Of a stretch of DNA of 64,000 nucleotides, positions 51,943 through 59,648 are shown one piece after another. The first letter of the stretch is position 1; every line of letters begins with the position of its first letter. The position numbers and the translations under genes were made by a program. The notes under the pieces are model-generated. The model saw nothing but the letters and a program-made list of their open reading frames with translations, was not told the origin of the DNA and did not search any database. The stretch spans positions 4,216,001 to 4,280,000 of the forward strand of contig NZ_OX638201.1 of the NCBI RefSeq assembly GCF_951805225.1, in the 5' to 3' direction. Origin of the DNA: an uncultured Flavobacterium sp. Lineage in GTDB: Bacteria > Bacteroidota > Bacteroidia > Flavobacteriales > Flavobacteriaceae.

Positions 51943-52689
51943 ATGAAAGAAGCTCTTGATAATTTTTTAGAAAGTTGGCGTAATAATAACGATGTTGTTG
52001 GAATACTTTTAACCGGAAGTCATGCAATTGAGATGAACCATAAAACTTCGGATATTGATATTCGAATATTCGTGACTGAAGGTTTTAAAACAACCAAAGG
52101 TTTAACAGAAATCGATGGATTCAAAATTTCATATTTGGTAAGGAGTCATAATATTATAGAAAATATATTAAAAAGAGAATTCTCCAGAAATAGTAGATTT
52201 GAAGCAACTACAATCTCTATGGGTAAAATTATCTTTGAAAAAGACGGTATACTTTCTGAATTACAAAAACTTGCTCACCATTATCAGGGAAGCGACTTTG
52301 CTAAAAGAGATATTGATGATGAATCTCTAAAATCAAACATATATCTTTTATATAACTACAAAAGTTACTTAGAAACTCTGGAAGAAGACTCTCCTTATTT
52401 TACTTACACCTATATGCTGTTTATGAAAATAAGCTTGAATTTCTATTCTCATTTTTTAAATTTTGAAATAGTTTCAGATTTAAAAACCGAAAAACTATTT
52501 ACAAATGACTTATTCAGAGACAAATGTAATTGGAGTAAATTTCCTGATGAAGAGTTTGTAATACTTTGGCAAAACTGCATTTCAACAGGAAAAATCAACA
52601 AACCTAATATTACTAAAATGTTTAATTTTCTTCAAGATAAAGTCGTAAAATTTAACATAAAAAACCACACGTTTTCTTGGCAAGAATAG
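51943..52689 (+). CDS. Nucleotidyltransferase-domain protein upstream of the lanthipeptide cluster
   Basis: A 248-residue cytosolic protein. The pol-beta-type nucleotidyltransferase motif is GSHAIEMNHKTSDIDIRIFV (25-44): G-S, then D37-I-D39; a later acidic strand could supply the third metal ligand. The remaining 150 residues are helical, as in kanamycin-nucleotidyltransferase-like proteins. The substrate is unknown. It lies 48 bases before the lanthipeptide precursor gene, on the same strand, with equally AT-rich DNA, but the precursor has its own promoter, so membership in the cluster is uncertain. A role in self-protection or in modifying the product is possible only as inference. Confidence 0.75.
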   Translation: MKEALDNFLESWRNNNDVVGILLTGSHAIEMNHKTSDIDIRIFVTEGFKTTKGLTEIDGFKISYLVRSHNIIENILKREFSRNSRFEATTISMGKIIFEKDGILSELQKLAHHYQGSDFAKRDIDDESLKSNIYLLYNYKSYLETLEEDSPYFTYTYMLFMKISLNFYSHFLNFEIVSDLKTEKLFTNDLFRDKCNWSKFPDEEFVILWQNCISTGKINKPNITKMFNFLQDKVVKFNIKNHTFSWQE

Positions 52690-52707
52690 TATTATCGAAT
52701 ATATTTG
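52677..52707 (+). promoter_or_regulatory. Promoter of the lanthipeptide precursor gene
   Basis: TTG (52677-52679) and TATATTTG (52700-52707) are 20 bases apart, an excellent Bacteroidota promoter, overlapping the last codons of the nucleotidyltransferase gene. The precursor ATG is 31 bases downstream. Confidence 0.7.
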
Positions 52708-52737
52708 TAATACTATACACTAAAAAAAGTTTGATTT

Positions 52738-53028
52738 ATGAAAACTAATCTTAAGTTAACTAAAATTACGATTTCAAAACTTGACAATCTTAATCTTAGA
52801 CCATTACAAAATGATGAATTGCAAAATCTAAAAGGTGGAGGCGAAGTACCATCTTTTACTAGTACACTTCAGCCAACTACTAATCCAACTGACACAAGTG
52901 GACCAAGTGGAACAACTTCTACCGGAGGCGTTGATATTATAACAATTGGAGGAGGATGGAATGATACTTCATCTTATACCAGCTGTATCGTTTCTGAAGG
53001 TGGAACTTGCATGACCAAACTATCGTAA
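52738..53028 (+). CDS. Class I lanthipeptide precursor
   Basis: A 96-residue peptide with leader and core. The leader (1 to about 34) has the Bacteroidota natural-product precursor pattern: LKLTKITISKLDNLNLRPL and then ELQNLKGG, a double-glycine cleavage site at G33-G34(-G35). The core of about 62 residues has 24 Ser/Thr but only two cysteines, C83 and C91, both near the end in SSYTSCIVSEGGTCMTKLS. At most two thioether rings can form, while the Ser/Thr/Gly/Pro-rich first part (39-64) might stay linear or be dehydrated. It is followed by a terminator-like hairpin and then lanC and split lanB. It would be exported and cut after GG by a C39-peptidase transporter encoded elsewhere. Confidence 0.85.
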   Translation: MKTNLKLTKITISKLDNLNLRPLQNDELQNLKGGGEVPSFTSTLQPTTNPTDTSGPSGTTSTGGVDIITIGGGWNDTSSYTSCIVSEGGTCMTKLS

Positions 53029-53051
53029 TTATTTTTATTAATAATTAAGTG

Positions 53052-53084
53052 AAAAATCCAAAACTTAACAGTTTTGGATTTTTT
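53052..53084 (+). terminator. Attenuating terminator between precursor and lanC
   Basis: AAATCCAAAAC (53054-53064), loop TTAACA, GTTTTGGATTT (53071-53081) and a T-run. It lies 24 bases after the precursor stop and 18 before the lanC ATG, so partial read-through would give more precursor than enzyme mRNA. Confidence 0.85.
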
Positions 53085-53102
53085 ATTCAATACATTCTAT
53101 TT

Positions 53103-54260
53103 ATGGATTTCATAGAGTCAAAGATTCATTTAATCAATGATCTAATTAGCTCAAACTATCAAAAAACAAACGAAATTGGAGTTCTGGCAGGTCTTTCTGG
53201 TCTTGCTTTATTTAATTTTCATTATTCGCGAGTATTTAATAAAGAAACTACAATTGGAAGCACTATTCTTGAAAAATGCATTTTAAAAATTAACGAAGGA
53301 TATTCAAAACCAACTTACTGCAACGGAATCGTTGGATTTGCGTGGATAATAAACTATCTAATAAAAGAAAATTTTATAGACGATAGTAATAATGAAGTCC
53401 TTTATGAGATCGACGACTATAATCATGAATGGATAGATTTTTCAATAAAAGACAACAATTTTGATTTTTTTCATGGTGCCATTGGATATCTAAATTATTC
53501 TATTGATCGCTATAATAGTTTAACCAATTCTGAAAACTTAGAAAAAATTGAAAAATCAATTAGACTTTTATTAAACTATTTATCAGAATTACTTCCGGAA
53601 ATTGAGTTATATCCAAATGGTTCAAAAAAACACATTATTAAAATGGGTTTTGAAAACAATGTATTTTTTGGCTCAGCACATGGAATTTCGAATATCATAT
53701 TCATTCTCAATAAAATCTCCACAATCCCGAAATTCAATTCAAAAGCACAATTATTATCTGATCAATATATTGCTTATTTGTTAAAGTACAAGAATGATAA
53801 AAATTCAGACATATCTCTTTTTCCGAATTTTTTAAGCAAAAAAGGAGTTGTAAAATATGAGAGCGCTCTTAGCTGGTGTTCCGGGGATCTTGGTATCGGT
53901 ATTAATCTATTAAATACAGCTGTACGTTACAATCATAATGAAAATTATAAACTAACCGGAATCGAAATCTTAGAACATGCTTCACAAAGATCTTCATTAG
54001 ATAAAACATCTTTGAAATTAGACTGTGTTTGCCACGGTTATTTTGGAGCGTATAAAATTTTCTCAGACGCATATAAAATCACACAAAAAGAAGATTTCCT
54101 TAAAGCAAGCAATTACTGGCTGGATCTTGGAATAAAAAACCTTACGATAAATAATGATTCAGATTTAACCATTTTAAATGGACTGTCAGGCATTGGCCTT
54201 TCATTATTAGACCATATAGATTCAAAAAAACTAAACTGGGGCGAATGCTTGTTTTTATAA
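53103..54260 (+). CDS. lanC: Lanthionine synthetase C family protein (cyclase)
   Basis: A 385-residue LanC-like alpha/alpha-toroid. The zinc ligands are visible: C259 in SWCSGDLG, and C310-H311 in VCHGYFG. Repeated GLSGLALF, NGIVGFAW, HGAIGYLNY and NGLSGIGLSLL are the typical Gly-containing inner-helix turns. The enzyme adds Cys thiols to dehydrated Ser/Thr to form (methyl)lanthionine rings. I use the ATG at 53103; an in-frame GTG at 53049 lies at the base of the terminator hairpin and would add 18 unlikely residues. It is followed after 70 bases by the dehydratase gene. Confidence 0.93.
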   Translation: MDFIESKIHLINDLISSNYQKTNEIGVLAGLSGLALFNFHYSRVFNKETTIGSTILEKCILKINEGYSKPTYCNGIVGFAWIINYLIKENFIDDSNNEVLYEIDDYNHEWIDFSIKDNNFDFFHGAIGYLNYSIDRYNSLTNSENLEKIEKSIRLLLNYLSELLPEIELYPNGSKKHIIKMGFENNVFFGSAHGISNIIFILNKISTIPKFNSKAQLLSDQYIAYLLKYKNDKNSDISLFPNFLSKKGVVKYESALSWCSGDLGIGINLLNTAVRYNHNENYKLTGIEILEHASQRSSLDKTSLKLDCVCHGYFGAYKIFSDAYKITQKEDFLKASNYWLDLGIKNLTINNDSDLTILNGLSGIGLSLLDHIDSKKLNWGECLFL

Positions 54261-54330
54261 AAATCAATTAAAATAAACTAGCAAAATGAGTTTTTACAAC
54301 CACTTTTAAATTCCTTAAGCACTAAAAATA

Positions 54331-56562
54331 ATGAACCATTTCCCTTATAAATTATTTCCCAACTACGTCCTAAGAACACCTTTATATCCCATATCTGATT
54401 TATTTTCATTTTTAGACGAAATAAAAGATGATGATTCCGCTTTCAAGAAAAAATTCAGTGAAAGTTTAATACAAGAAGCCATTTATGTGGCATCTCCAAA
54501 CTTATATGTTATTTTGAAAAAATGGCTGGATGGAGAGTTAGAAGATGTCAAAAAAACAGAAAAATTAAAAACCTCACTTCTCAAATATTTAACTCGTATG
54601 TCTTCAAGGTGTACGCCTTTCGGACTTTACGCCGGATATTCGATAGGTTCATTTGCAGATGAAAATAATATTTTAGTAAGTAATAATACTGAGCATAGAA
54701 AGTACACAAAACTCGATATGTTTTATTTAGTTTCTCTAACTAATAACTTAATTAAGAACGAAAAAATTAAGAATAGCGTTCGTTTCTACGCTAACTCAAC
54801 TATATATTCCTATCATAATGAACTTAGATATATTGAATATAAATATTATGGCTTAAAAAGAAGTCATGAAATTGTTTCGGTCGAAAAATCAGAAGTACTG
54901 GACTTTTTACTTGATTTTTCTAAAGAAGGCTATTTAATTACTGAAATTGCAAATAAACTGATTGCAAAATATAGCGATGTAGAATATCACGAAGCTTTAG
55001 ATTATATAAATCAAATAATAGAAAATCAATTACTAGTAAGCGAATTAGAACCGCTAGTTGTGGGATTGGATTATTTTACTCATTTACGACAAATAATATC
55101 CAAGATCGAAGATATCGATGAAATAAAGAACATAATTGAAGATGTTGCAGAGAAGATTGAAAAATTAGATCTAAAAATTGAAAGTCAAATCTCTAGTTAT
55201 AATGAAATAACAACACTTTTAGAGGAACTCAATACGAGATTTGATAAAAAATTTCTATTTCAAACGGATTTAAAAATCGCAGTCCAGACAAATACATTGG
55301 ATAAAAAAGCGATAAAAGATATCAGAGAAGGGATTATCATCTTAAATCAAATATCTCCTTACATGGAGAACTATTTCTTGCACAATTTTAAGAAAAAATT
55401 TATTGAAAAATTCGGAGAATCAGAAATACCTTTATCAATAGCTTTAGATTCAGATTCTGGAATTTTATATACAGAAAGTCCATATCATAACATTCTTCCT
55501 GATGATTCTTTTATAAATCAAATTTTATTAAATAAAAAAAATACAAATAATGACGTTCGGTTAAATAAACTTGACTTGCTCTTGCATGAAAAAATCTTGA
55601 AGTCATATAAAAAAGACAGCCAAAGCATTATTATAGATAAAGATGAGCTACCTCATCTTAATGACAAATGGGACGATCTTCCTGAAACAATGTCATTCCT
55701 AACCGAATTTGTAATTAAAGATGGCAAACAAAAAATACTATTAAACGCAGGTGGAAATTCAACTGGTGCAAATCTATTTGGAAGATTTTCATTAGCTGAT
55801 GATGAGATTGATCACTTTTGCAAACAAATAACTGAGGCTGATAAAAGAAACAGCGAAAATGTTATTCTAGCTGACATTGGCCACTTACCTGAAGCAAGAA
55901 TTGGAAATGTCTCTTCAAGATCAAAATTTTACGATTATGAAATACCATACCTTGCAAAATCAATTCAAAAATTTAGCAATCAAATCCCCGTTAGCGATTT
56001 AGCCGTATCAGTTAATCATTTAGGAGAAATTGTTCTTCGTTCCGTATCTAAAAACAAAAAAGTCATTCCCAGATTAATAAACGCTCACAATTTTAACAAC
56101 AATAGTACTCCGATATATCATTTCTTATGTGATTTACAAACACAAGGCAAAAGAAATGGAATGCGTCTGGAAATAAATAGTCTCACAAAAATATTTAAAC
56201 ATATACCGCGAATAGAATATAAAAATATCATATTAAAAAAAGCAAATTGGACTTTTACCCAACAAGACATTTCATTATTCTTTAAAAAAGTTCCTTTTGA
56301 CCAACTAAAAAATGATATACAAGCTTTTAGAGAAGAGTGGAAAATTCCACGTTATATAAATATAGTCGAAGGAGATCACCAGCTCTTAGTTGATTTTGAA
56401 AATAGCACATCATTTGCTATGATGTTAGATCTTATTTCGAAAAAAGACTCAATCCTCTTTGAAGAATTTCTCTTCTCTGATGAAGATCAAATAGTAAAAA
56501 GAGGAGAAAGTAATTTTACCAATCAGGTAATCATTTCAATTTATAAAAACCACACAAACTAA
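54331..56562 (+). CDS. lanB: Lantibiotic dehydratase, glutamylation-domain protein (split LanB, N-terminal part)
   Basis: A 743-residue protein covering only the large N-terminal domain of LanB. The marker motif TRMSSRCTPFGLYAG (88-102), conserved in NisB-type dehydratases, includes the Arg and Thr that bind glutamyl-tRNA. A central coiled helical part (about 240-330) and the C-terminal region (DIGHLPEARIGNVSSRSKFY, then SKNKKVIPRLINAHNF) follow the family. It transfers glutamate from Glu-tRNA(Glu) to Ser/Thr of the precursor. NisB-type enzymes are about 990 residues and carry the elimination domain in the same chain; here that domain is the next gene, 5 bases downstream. Confidence 0.92.
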   Translation: MNHFPYKLFPNYVLRTPLYPISDLFSFLDEIKDDDSAFKKKFSESLIQEAIYVASPNLYVILKKWLDGELEDVKKTEKLKTSLLKYLTRMSSRCTPFGLYAGYSIGSFADENNILVSNNTEHRKYTKLDMFYLVSLTNNLIKNEKIKNSVRFYANSTIYSYHNELRYIEYKYYGLKRSHEIVSVEKSEVLDFLLDFSKEGYLITEIANKLIAKYSDVEYHEALDYINQIIENQLLVSELEPLVVGLDYFTHLRQIISKIEDIDEIKNIIEDVAEKIEKLDLKIESQISSYNEITTLLEELNTRFDKKFLFQTDLKIAVQTNTLDKKAIKDIREGIIILNQISPYMENYFLHNFKKKFIEKFGESEIPLSIALDSDSGILYTESPYHNILPDDSFINQILLNKKNTNNDVRLNKLDLLLHEKILKSYKKDSQSIIIDKDELPHLNDKWDDLPETMSFLTEFVIKDGKQKILLNAGGNSTGANLFGRFSLADDEIDHFCKQITEADKRNSENVILADIGHLPEARIGNVSSRSKFYDYEIPYLAKSIQKFSNQIPVSDLAVSVNHLGEIVLRSVSKNKKVIPRLINAHNFNNNSTPIYHFLCDLQTQGKRNGMRLEINSLTKIFKHIPRIEYKNIILKKANWTFTQQDISLFFKKVPFDQLKNDIQAFREEWKIPRYINIVEGDHQLLVDFENSTSFAMMLDLISKKDSILFEEFLFSDEDQIVKRGESNFTNQVIISIYKNHTN

Positions 56563-56567
56563 TTATA

Positions 56568-57440
56568 ATGGTTGAAAAAATAAAAAGTCGCTTTTTTCCT
56601 GGCGACGATTGGCTGTACCTTAAGATATATTGTGGCTACAAAGTATCTGATGTTTTATTAACTGAAATCATTAAGCCTTTTACAGAAAAGCTTATCAGAG
56701 AAAATTATATTAAAAAATGGTTTTTCATCAGATATACAGACCCGAATTATCATATCAGATTCCGAGTTGAACTTACTGATAAAAAAAACATTGGACACGT
56801 AATACATGAATTCAATAATCTATTACAAGACTATATAGAGTCAAAATCTGTTTGGTTGCTACAAATAGATTGTTACGATAGAGAAATTGAACGTTATGGT
56901 TCAAATACAATGGAACTAGCGGAAGAAGTTTTTTTTAATGATAGTGTCGAAATAATTAATTTTCTATCTACTTCAAAAAGCGAAGACACCGATATTGTTT
57001 CAGAATCTAAACCTATATTTAGTTTAAAACTAATTGATTTTTATTTGACTCATTTTGGATTAACTGATTCTCAAAAATTAAGTTTTATGGAAAGGCTTAG
57101 AGATTCCTTTTACAAAGAGTTTGACATTAACAAAGACAATAAAAAACAAATTGAAAAAGTCTACAACAAACATAAAGAATCAATCTATCAGCAATTATTA
57201 GATACAAATAATGCTATTATAAATACTGCAATAAAACAGAATATAGACGAAATTTTAAAAGTTGCAAAACAGGAATCAACACCTGAAAACAAAGTGACTT
57301 ATTTAATTTCAAGCTTTGTGCATATGTCTCTTAACAGATTATACTATTCTAATAATCGAATTCATGAATTAGTATGTTATGATGTTTTATGGAAATTCTA
57401 CAAATCTAAAGTCAGCCGAAATCCTCAAAATCAACATTAG
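56568..57440 (+). CDS. Lantibiotic dehydratase, elimination-domain protein (split LanB, C-terminal part)
   Basis: A 290-residue protein equal to the SpaB-C/thiopeptide-type biosynthesis domain. The markers are DDWLYLKIYCG (13-23), KKWFFIRYTDPNYHIRFRV (49-67) with the conserved R and H, and YDREIERYGSNTMELAEEVF around 100-120, which carries the family's ERYG. It removes the glutamate added by the upstream protein to form dehydro-amino acids. The two LanB halves are separate ORFs 5 bases apart in different frames with normal ends, so this is a natural split, not a frameshift. It is the last gene before a strong terminator. Confidence 0.92.
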   Translation: MVEKIKSRFFPGDDWLYLKIYCGYKVSDVLLTEIIKPFTEKLIRENYIKKWFFIRYTDPNYHIRFRVELTDKKNIGHVIHEFNNLLQDYIESKSVWLLQIDCYDREIERYGSNTMELAEEVFFNDSVEIINFLSTSKSEDTDIVSESKPIFSLKLIDFYLTHFGLTDSQKLSFMERLRDSFYKEFDINKDNKKQIEKVYNKHKESIYQQLLDTNNAIINTAIKQNIDEILKVAKQESTPENKVTYLISSFVHMSLNRLYYSNNRIHELVCYDVLWKFYKSKVSRNPQNQH

Positions 57441-57459
57441 ATAAAATACTTTTCAGACA

Positions 57460-57494
57460 AAAAAACACCAGCTTAAAAACTGGTGTTTTTTTTT
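57460..57494 (+). terminator. Terminator of the lanthipeptide cluster
   Basis: AAAACACCAG (57462-57471) and CTGGTGTTTT (57480-57489) plus a long T-run. With A-rich sequence to the left it may also serve the converging DinB gene. Confidence 0.9.
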
Positions 57495-57516
57495 AATCTA
57501 TTATTATTTTTTAATC

Positions 57517-57972
57517 TTAAACGAACTTTCTAATACTCATTATAATTCCGGTATGGATTCCTTCGTGGTAATTATTGAAGCTCAAAGCTCCGTCAATATT
57601 TTTGAGTGTAAAACCCATACTTGTTAGATATTCGGTATAAGAAACAAAGATATTATTAGCAAAATCTTTTTGAACCTGATCTAATGTAGACGAAAGTAAT
57701 TCTCTGATTTCATCAACTTCGGCTTGTGAAACGTCACCTTCCGGTTTGGTTCCTTTTCTGTATTTGGCAACAAATTCTTCTGAAACCAACATTGGTAAAC
57801 CTGACAACTTGTAGATTAAAACCTGTTGTGAAGCGACACAATGTGCAATGTTCCAAATTAAATTATTACTAAATCCCACTGGAATTTTATTCAATTGTTC
57901 TAATGAATGGTTATCTAAAACCTTCAATAAAACTTCTCTAATGGTTTTTTGTACTTCAAAAACTGAATTCAT
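57517..57972 (-). CDS. DinB-superfamily protein
   Basis: A 151-residue four-helix protein of the DinB/YfiT-like metal-binding fold. The three histidine ligands can be placed: H44 in IWNIAHCVASQQ, H136 and H140 in NNYHEGIHTG. The family name comes from damage-inducible genes of Bacillus, but most members are metal-dependent thiol transferases or have unknown roles; the substrate cannot be inferred. It converges with the lanthipeptide cluster and is divergent from the ArsC/Spx-like gene. Confidence 0.85.
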   Translation of the reverse strand: MNSVFEVQKTIREVLLKVLDNHSLEQLNKIPVGFSNNLIWNIAHCVASQQVLIYKLSGLPMLVSEEFVAKYRKGTKPEGDVSQAEVDEIRELLSSTLDQVQKDFANNIFVSYTEYLTSMGFTLKNIDGALSFNNYHEGIHTGIIMSIRKFV

Positions 57973-58050
57973 AATTTTATTTTTTTTCTAAAATTAGGCA
58001 TTTTTCAGTTTTAAATGAATTTTCTTTGTAGTCTCTTAAATTTAAAAATC

Positions 58051-58404
58051 ATGAACAAAATATACTACTTAGCTTCTTGCGATACGTGCCGAAAAATCAT
58101 CAAAAGTCTTCCAAAAGACAATAACCTGGTTTTTCATGATATTAAACAAAACCCAATTACAGAAGCTGAACTTGACGAAATGTACAAGCTTGCCGGAAGT
58201 TATGAGGCTTTGTTTAGCAAGAAAGCTCAGTTATACAAATCAATGGATTTAAAAAACAAATCTCTGACGGAGGACGATTATAAAAAATACATTCTGGAGC
58301 ATTATACATTCATAAGTCGTCCGGTTTTTATTATTGATGAAAAAATCTACATTGGTAATACACAACCTGTGACTTTGCAGGTTCAGAAAGCTTTGGAAAA
58401 ATAA
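58051..58404 (+). CDS. ArsC/Spx/YffB-family thioredoxin-fold protein
   Basis: A 117-residue protein from the ATG at 58051; an in-frame ATG at 58015 is rejected because it adds a non-family N-terminus. The thioredoxin-like opening IYYLASCDTCRKI has a CxxC (C10, C13), then FHDIKQNPITEAELDEMYKL, and the C-terminal SRPVFIIDEKIYIG with the cis-Pro-like RPV. The family includes glutathione/glutaredoxin-dependent arsenate reductases, YffB and Spx. No arsenic-resistance gene is nearby, and the Bacteroidota versions are of uncertain function. Confidence 0.85.
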   Translation: MNKIYYLASCDTCRKIIKSLPKDNNLVFHDIKQNPITEAELDEMYKLAGSYEALFSKKAQLYKSMDLKNKSLTEDDYKKYILEHYTFISRPVFIIDEKIYIGNTQPVTLQVQKALEK

Positions 58405-58427
58405 TACCGTAAAGTTCTAAGGAATCG

Positions 58428-58522
58428 GGGTTTGCGTTAGGGATAGAAGTCGAAATCCTTTTTTTGAGCTTTTTCTGCTCAAAAAAAGATTGGAGCGAAT
58501 AGCCCGACCGAAGGGAACGCCC
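58428..58522. repeat. Structured dispersed repeat (GTTAGGGATAGAAGTCGAAATCC type)
   Basis: The element starts with GCGTTAGGGATAGAAGTCG and AAATCCTTTTTTT, has a central hairpin (AATCCTTTTTTTGAGC with GCTCAAAAAAAGATT, 58454-58490), and ends with AGCCCGACCGAAGGGAACGCCC-like sequence of higher GC. I recognise it as a recurrent flavobacterial intergenic element. It stands just after the ArsC/Spx-like gene and may also act as its terminator. Confidence 0.65.
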
Positions 58523-58549
58523 AAATTAAAATTCTAATTCTAAAAAATT

Positions 58550-58601
58550 AGCCACGAATTAAAAAGTTTCAAATTAATGTAAATTCGTGAAAATCGTGGC
58601 A
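58550..58601. repeat. GCCACGAATT palindromic repeat
   Basis: GCCACGAATT (58551-58560) is answered by AATTCGTG and TCGTGGC (58582-58600). A fragment of the same type, CGCCACGAATTCAAGAATT, is near 12150. Confidence 0.55.
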
Positions 58602-58669
58602 AAAAAACTTTAAGTAGTTCCGAATAAAACAGATTAGCGAATTACAGCGCAACACAGCAAAGTTTTATT

Positions 58670-58677
58670 TATCTTTG
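58670..58677 (+). promoter_or_regulatory. -7 element of the yicC-gmk unit
   Basis: TATCTTTG followed by CGCC, 19 bases before the yicC ATG. It is a strong match to the consensus. Confidence 0.6.
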
Positions 58678-58696
58678 CGCCTTTATACTCAATTAT

Positions 58697-59557
58697 ATGA
58701 TACAATCTATGACAGGGTTTGGCAAAGCTTCTTTGCAATTGCCTACAAAAAAAATTACCGTTGAAGTAAAATCCTTAAATAGTAAAGGTTTAGATTTAAA
58801 CGTAAGAATGCCGTCGCTTTATCGCGAAATGGAATTAGGTTTAAGAACCCAAATCTCTACGAAACTTGAAAGAGGAAAAATTGATTTTGGAATTTACATC
58901 GAAAGTACTTCTGAACAAACTTCAACTAAAGTAAATGTTCCTGTTGTAAAAAACTATATCGCGCAGCTTAAAGAAGTTTATCCTGATGCCGATGAAACTG
59001 AATTAATGAAAATGGCCGTTCGTATGCCTGATACGCTAAAAACGGAACGTGAGGAAATCGATGAAAACGATTGGGAACAAATTCAGGTTATAATTGAAGA
59101 AGCGCTTCAAAATATCTTAACTTTTAGAAAAGACGAAGGTGAATCTCTTGAAAAAGAATTCAACTTAAGAATTGGGAATATCCGCCAATATATGAATGAC
59201 GCTTTGGCTCTTGATCCGGAACGCGTTCAGGCTATAAAAGATCGTTTGCAAACTGCTATTTCGGAATTACAGGTTAATGTTGATGAAAATCGTTTTGAAC
59301 AAGAACTGATTTATTATTTAGAGAAACTGGATATTACCGAAGAAAAAGTTCGTTTGACAAATCATTTAGACTATTTCTTAGAAACTATAAAAGGTACTGA
59401 AGCTAATGGTCGTAAACTTGGTTTTATAACTCAGGAAATGGGTCGCGAGATCAATACAATGGGTTCTAAATCAAATCACGCTCAAATGCAAAAATTGGTT
59501 GTGATGATGAAAGATGAATTGGAAAAGATTAAGGAACAGGTATTAAATGTTTTGTAA
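58697..59557 (+). CDS. yicC: YicC-family endoribonuclease
   Basis: A 286-residue cytosolic protein. The N-terminal opening MIQSMTGFGKASLQ and EVKSLNSKGLDLNVRMPSLY are hallmark YicC segments, and the C-terminal DUF1732 region has HLDYFLETIKGTEANGRKLG and FITQEMGREINTMGSKSNH. YicC proteins are RNases; the E. coli one takes part in RNA turnover. The gene has a promoter element 19 bases upstream and precedes gmk, as in many bacteria. Confidence 0.95.
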   Translation: MIQSMTGFGKASLQLPTKKITVEVKSLNSKGLDLNVRMPSLYREMELGLRTQISTKLERGKIDFGIYIESTSEQTSTKVNVPVVKNYIAQLKEVYPDADETELMKMAVRMPDTLKTEREEIDENDWEQIQVIIEEALQNILTFRKDEGESLEKEFNLRIGNIRQYMNDALALDPERVQAIKDRLQTAISELQVNVDENRFEQELIYYLEKLDITEEKVRLTNHLDYFLETIKGTEANGRKLGFITQEMGREINTMGSKSNHAQMQKLVVMMKDELEKIKEQVLNVL

Positions 59558-59562
59558 ACGCA

Positions 59563-59645
59563 TTAAGCTTTAAGCTGTAGGCTATAAGCAGAAAAACGAA
59601 ACGAATAAAAAGCTTAAAGCATATTGCTTAAAGCCTAAAGCATAC
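59563..59645. repeat. GCTTTAAGC-type inverted repeat
   Basis: TTAAGCTTTAAGCTGTAGGC and CTATAAGC on the left are answered by GCTTAAAGCATATTGC and TTAAAGCCTAAAGC on the right. The palindrome fills the yicC-gmk gap. Confidence 0.5.
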
Positions 59646-59648
59646 ATA

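Noticed and set aside
53049..53102. GTG start for lanC
   Set aside because: These codons lie in the terminator hairpin and give a hydrophobic extension not expected in LanC; the ATG at 53103 fits better.
54331..57440. Frameshifted single lanB gene
   Set aside because: The first half ends with a normal stop, the second begins with its own ATG 5 bases later, and split LanB proteins are known in Bacteroidota, so a sequencing error or pseudogene is not needed.
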